The notes under the pieces were generated by a model. That model worked only from the letters and a program-made list of their open reading frames with translations. It did not search any database and had not been told where the DNA came from. Positions 31,387 to 33,036 of a stretch of 33,036 bases of DNA are shown one piece after another (the stretch's first letter is position 1; every line of letters starts with the position of its first letter). Location: positions 1 through 33,036 of the forward strand of contig CAAFEX010000049.1 in assembly GCA_900762015.1 (NCBI GenBank), read 5' to 3'. The position numbers and the translations under genes were made by a program. Origin of the DNA: an uncultured Collinsella sp. (GTDB lineage Bacteria > Actinomycetota > Coriobacteriia > Coriobacteriales > Coriobacteriaceae).

Positions 31387-32787
31387 GTGTGCGCGATAAT
31401 TCATTTTGGAACTGACGGTTGGCGCGCTCGCGTCGATGAGGACTTCACTGCCGATAACGTTGCCCGTATCGCCGATGCCGTCGGCGAGTTGTGGCAAAAG
31501 ACCAATCCGGGCAAAACGGTATATATAGGGTTCGACACCCGCCCCCTGGCGAGCGAGTTTGCTGAGCTTGCGGCGGGCGTGCTAGCAGCGCACGGGCTGG
31601 ACGCCGTGCTCGCTTCGCGACCTGTTCCGACCCCTGCCCTTACGTGGGCGGCGGCTTATGACGGTGAGGCGTGCGGCGCGCTCATGGTGACGGGGTCCCA
31701 TCATCCGCAGGGTTATCTGTGCCTCAAGATTCGCATGGGTGACGGCTCGACCGCCAACCAGGATGTCATCGAAGAGCTCGAAGAGACCGTGGCTCCCGAG
31801 CCAATGGGGATCGAGGGGCAATATCGCACCGCGGATATTATTCCTGACTATATGCAGGCGGTGGCATCGTTTGTCGATGCCGAAGCCATCCGCGACGCGC
31901 ACCTGCGCGTGGTTGTTGATCCCATGGGCGGCGCAGCCCAGGGCTATCTAGCCGATTTGCTGCGCGAGCTTGGCGTTGAGGTGCACGAGATTCACGCCGG
32001 GCAGGCGTCTGACCAAGAAGATATCTGCCCCGACCCCGTTGAGCCTTGGGTGGACGCTTGCGAGCGCACGGTTATCGAGGACGGAGCTTGCGCTGGCCTG
32101 GTGACCGACGGCGACGCCGACCGTATCGGCGCGGTTGACGAGCGCGGCAGATATATACATCCGCATCAGATCATGGCGCTCGTTTTGGGCGACTTGGTTC
32201 AATTTCGTAATTTGGAGGGGCGCGTCGTCGTCAATCTTTCGTGCTCGACGCTCGTGCGTCGCATTGCCGAGGCGCTTGGCTGCCGCGTGACCGTCAAACC
32301 GGTCGGTTTCAAATATATAGCGGCAGAGATGAAGAAGGGCGGCGTCCTCATAGGCGGTGAAGAAGCCGGTGGTATCGGCATCGCCGCGCATATGCCCGAG
32401 CGCGATGGAATCCTCGCCTGTCTAATTCTGTGTGAGCTTATGGCAAAGACGGACGCGCCTTTGGGCGTTCTGGTCGACCAACTCGAGGACAGTTTTGGTA
32501 AGACGAGTTACGGTCGACGGGATTTGCGCCTTGAGGCCGAAGATGCCGAAACGTTACGAACCCTGCTGCCGGGTGTAAACCCCAAGTCGATTTGTGGCAA
32601 GGTACCGCAAAACGTTAGTCATATGGATGGCTTGCGTTTGGCATTCGAGGATGACACGTGGCTGCTGGTCCGTCCTAGCGGGACCGAACCAGTGGTGCGC
32701 GTCTACGCCGAGGGGTTCTCGGTGGAAGAACGTGATGAGTTGCTCGATGCTGGCTGTGCTTTAGCTAGGGGGACGTATCCGCTTTAA
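31387..32787 (+). CDS. Alpha-D-phosphohexomutase (phosphoglucomutase/phosphomannomutase family) with altered loops
   Basis: The 466-residue enzyme moves phosphate between C1 and C6 of a hexose. The four family loops can all be found. N-terminal FGTDGWRARV is normal. The catalytic serine loop is VTGSHHPQGYLCLK (Ser104) where TASHNPxxYNGxK is usual. The magnesium loop DGDADR (241-246) is intact. The sugar loop is GGEEAGG (323-329) instead of GEESG. The phosphate loop RPSGTEPVVR (429-438) is intact. The catalytic set is therefore complete but two substrate-contacting loops differ, so substrate choice may differ from standard PGM, PMM or GlmM. The GTG at 31387 has GAGGTG seven bases upstream; an ATG-like extension into the gap is not supported. 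Confidence 0.88.
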   Translation: MCAIIHFGTDGWRARVDEDFTADNVARIADAVGELWQKTNPGKTVYIGFDTRPLASEFAELAAGVLAAHGLDAVLASRPVPTPALTWAAAYDGEACGALMVTGSHHPQGYLCLKIRMGDGSTANQDVIEELEETVAPEPMGIEGQYRTADIIPDYMQAVASFVDAEAIRDAHLRVVVDPMGGAAQGYLADLLRELGVEVHEIHAGQASDQEDICPDPVEPWVDACERTVIEDGACAGLVTDGDADRIGAVDERGRYIHPHQIMALVLGDLVQFRNLEGRVVVNLSCSTLVRRIAEALGCRVTVKPVGFKYIAAEMKKGGVLIGGEEAGGIGIAAHMPERDGILACLILCELMAKTDAPLGVLVDQLEDSFGKTSYGRRDLRLEAEDAETLRTLLPGVNPKSICGKVPQNVSHMDGLRLAFEDDTWLLVRPSGTEPVVRVYAEGFSVEERDELLDAGCALARGTYPL

Positions 32788-33036
32788 CCATGAGACTGCC
32801 TTATATAAAGAGATGCTCGGCGAGCGGTAGGTAACGGCTGGCAAACGTTAGTCGGGTTCAAAAATGTGTAGGAAATGTGTACGCCCAGATTCCCGCCCCC
32901 GGGGCCCCTCCGGTCTGGCAATATATCTCCTTGCCGCGCGGCCCGGTCGGACCGGATCAGCCGCAAAGCGTGCACCTTGAGAACCGGATACTGCGAGGAT
33001 GGACACTAACTTCAGTGTCGCATCCGGGCAGACATC
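32788..33036 (+). promoter_or_regulatory. Gene-free right edge, probably an rRNA operon leader
   Basis: No reading frame is supported. The block GCACCTTGAGAACCGGATAC at 32970-32989 resembles the CTTTGAGAACTCAACA box found upstream of 16S rRNA and in spacers of actinobacterial rRNA operons. It is followed by a stem (GACACT with AGTGTC, extended by GGATG with CATCC, at 32996-33026) of the kind that frames the precursor. The 16S gene itself would begin just beyond the window. GC-rich stems (GGTCTGG, CGGTCGGACCGG) lie upstream near 32912-32960. The call rests on resemblance. Confidence 0.45.

Overview
The window looks like a chromosomal segment of a high-GC gut actinobacterium of the class Coriobacteriia, most likely Collinsella or a close relative. 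This rests on strong GC-rich codon bias, frequent GTG and TTG starts, a one-operon F-type ATP synthase with a short c subunit, and dispersed palindromic intergenic repeats. The genus is an inference from general recognition; no database was searched.

Left part (1-10195). The left edge cuts an insertion-sequence transposase whose ribosome binding site sits in a hairpin. An MFS exporter on the minus strand follows, then a membrane-anchored hypothetical protein, a LacX-like aldose 1-epimerase, and a four-gene run: a lipoprotein binding protein, permease and ATPase of a polar amino acid ABC importer, then an M20 peptidase. prfA (release factor 1) comes next. Two families of palindromic repeats lie between these genes.

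Mosaic region (10196-15426). prmC, the methyltransferase that modifies release factors, sits downstream of prfA as expected. It is followed by a degenerate HigBA-type toxin-antitoxin pair, a diverged second copy of the 3' part of prmC, and a minus-strand arsenic-type operon (ArsP/DUF318 permease, redox-active thioredoxin-like protein, ArsC, ArsR). After that comes a second, internally deleted remnant of the same antitoxin gene. The duplicated ends on both sides of the arsenic genes suggest a recombination event between two different versions of the locus. This is the most interesting architecture in the window.

Housekeeping run (15427-28280). threonylcarbamoyl-AMP synthase (tRNA t6A37), glycerol kinase, uracil phosphoribosyltransferase, the complete atpIBEFHAGDC operon ending in a strong terminator, murA starting at a TTG just after that terminator, and a LytR-CpsA-Psr cell-wall ligase. 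The atp genes are tightly packed, with stop-start overlaps at atpF/atpH, atpH/atpA and atpG/atpD.

Right part (28281-33036). The third copy of the large palindromic repeat and a bidirectional terminator separate the plus-strand run from minus-strand pepT. Divergent from pepT are a DtxR/MntR-type metalloregulator, a homocysteine S-methyltransferase family protein and a phosphohexomutase with unusual active-site loops. The last 249 bases hold no gene and look like the leader of a ribosomal RNA operon lying just outside the window.
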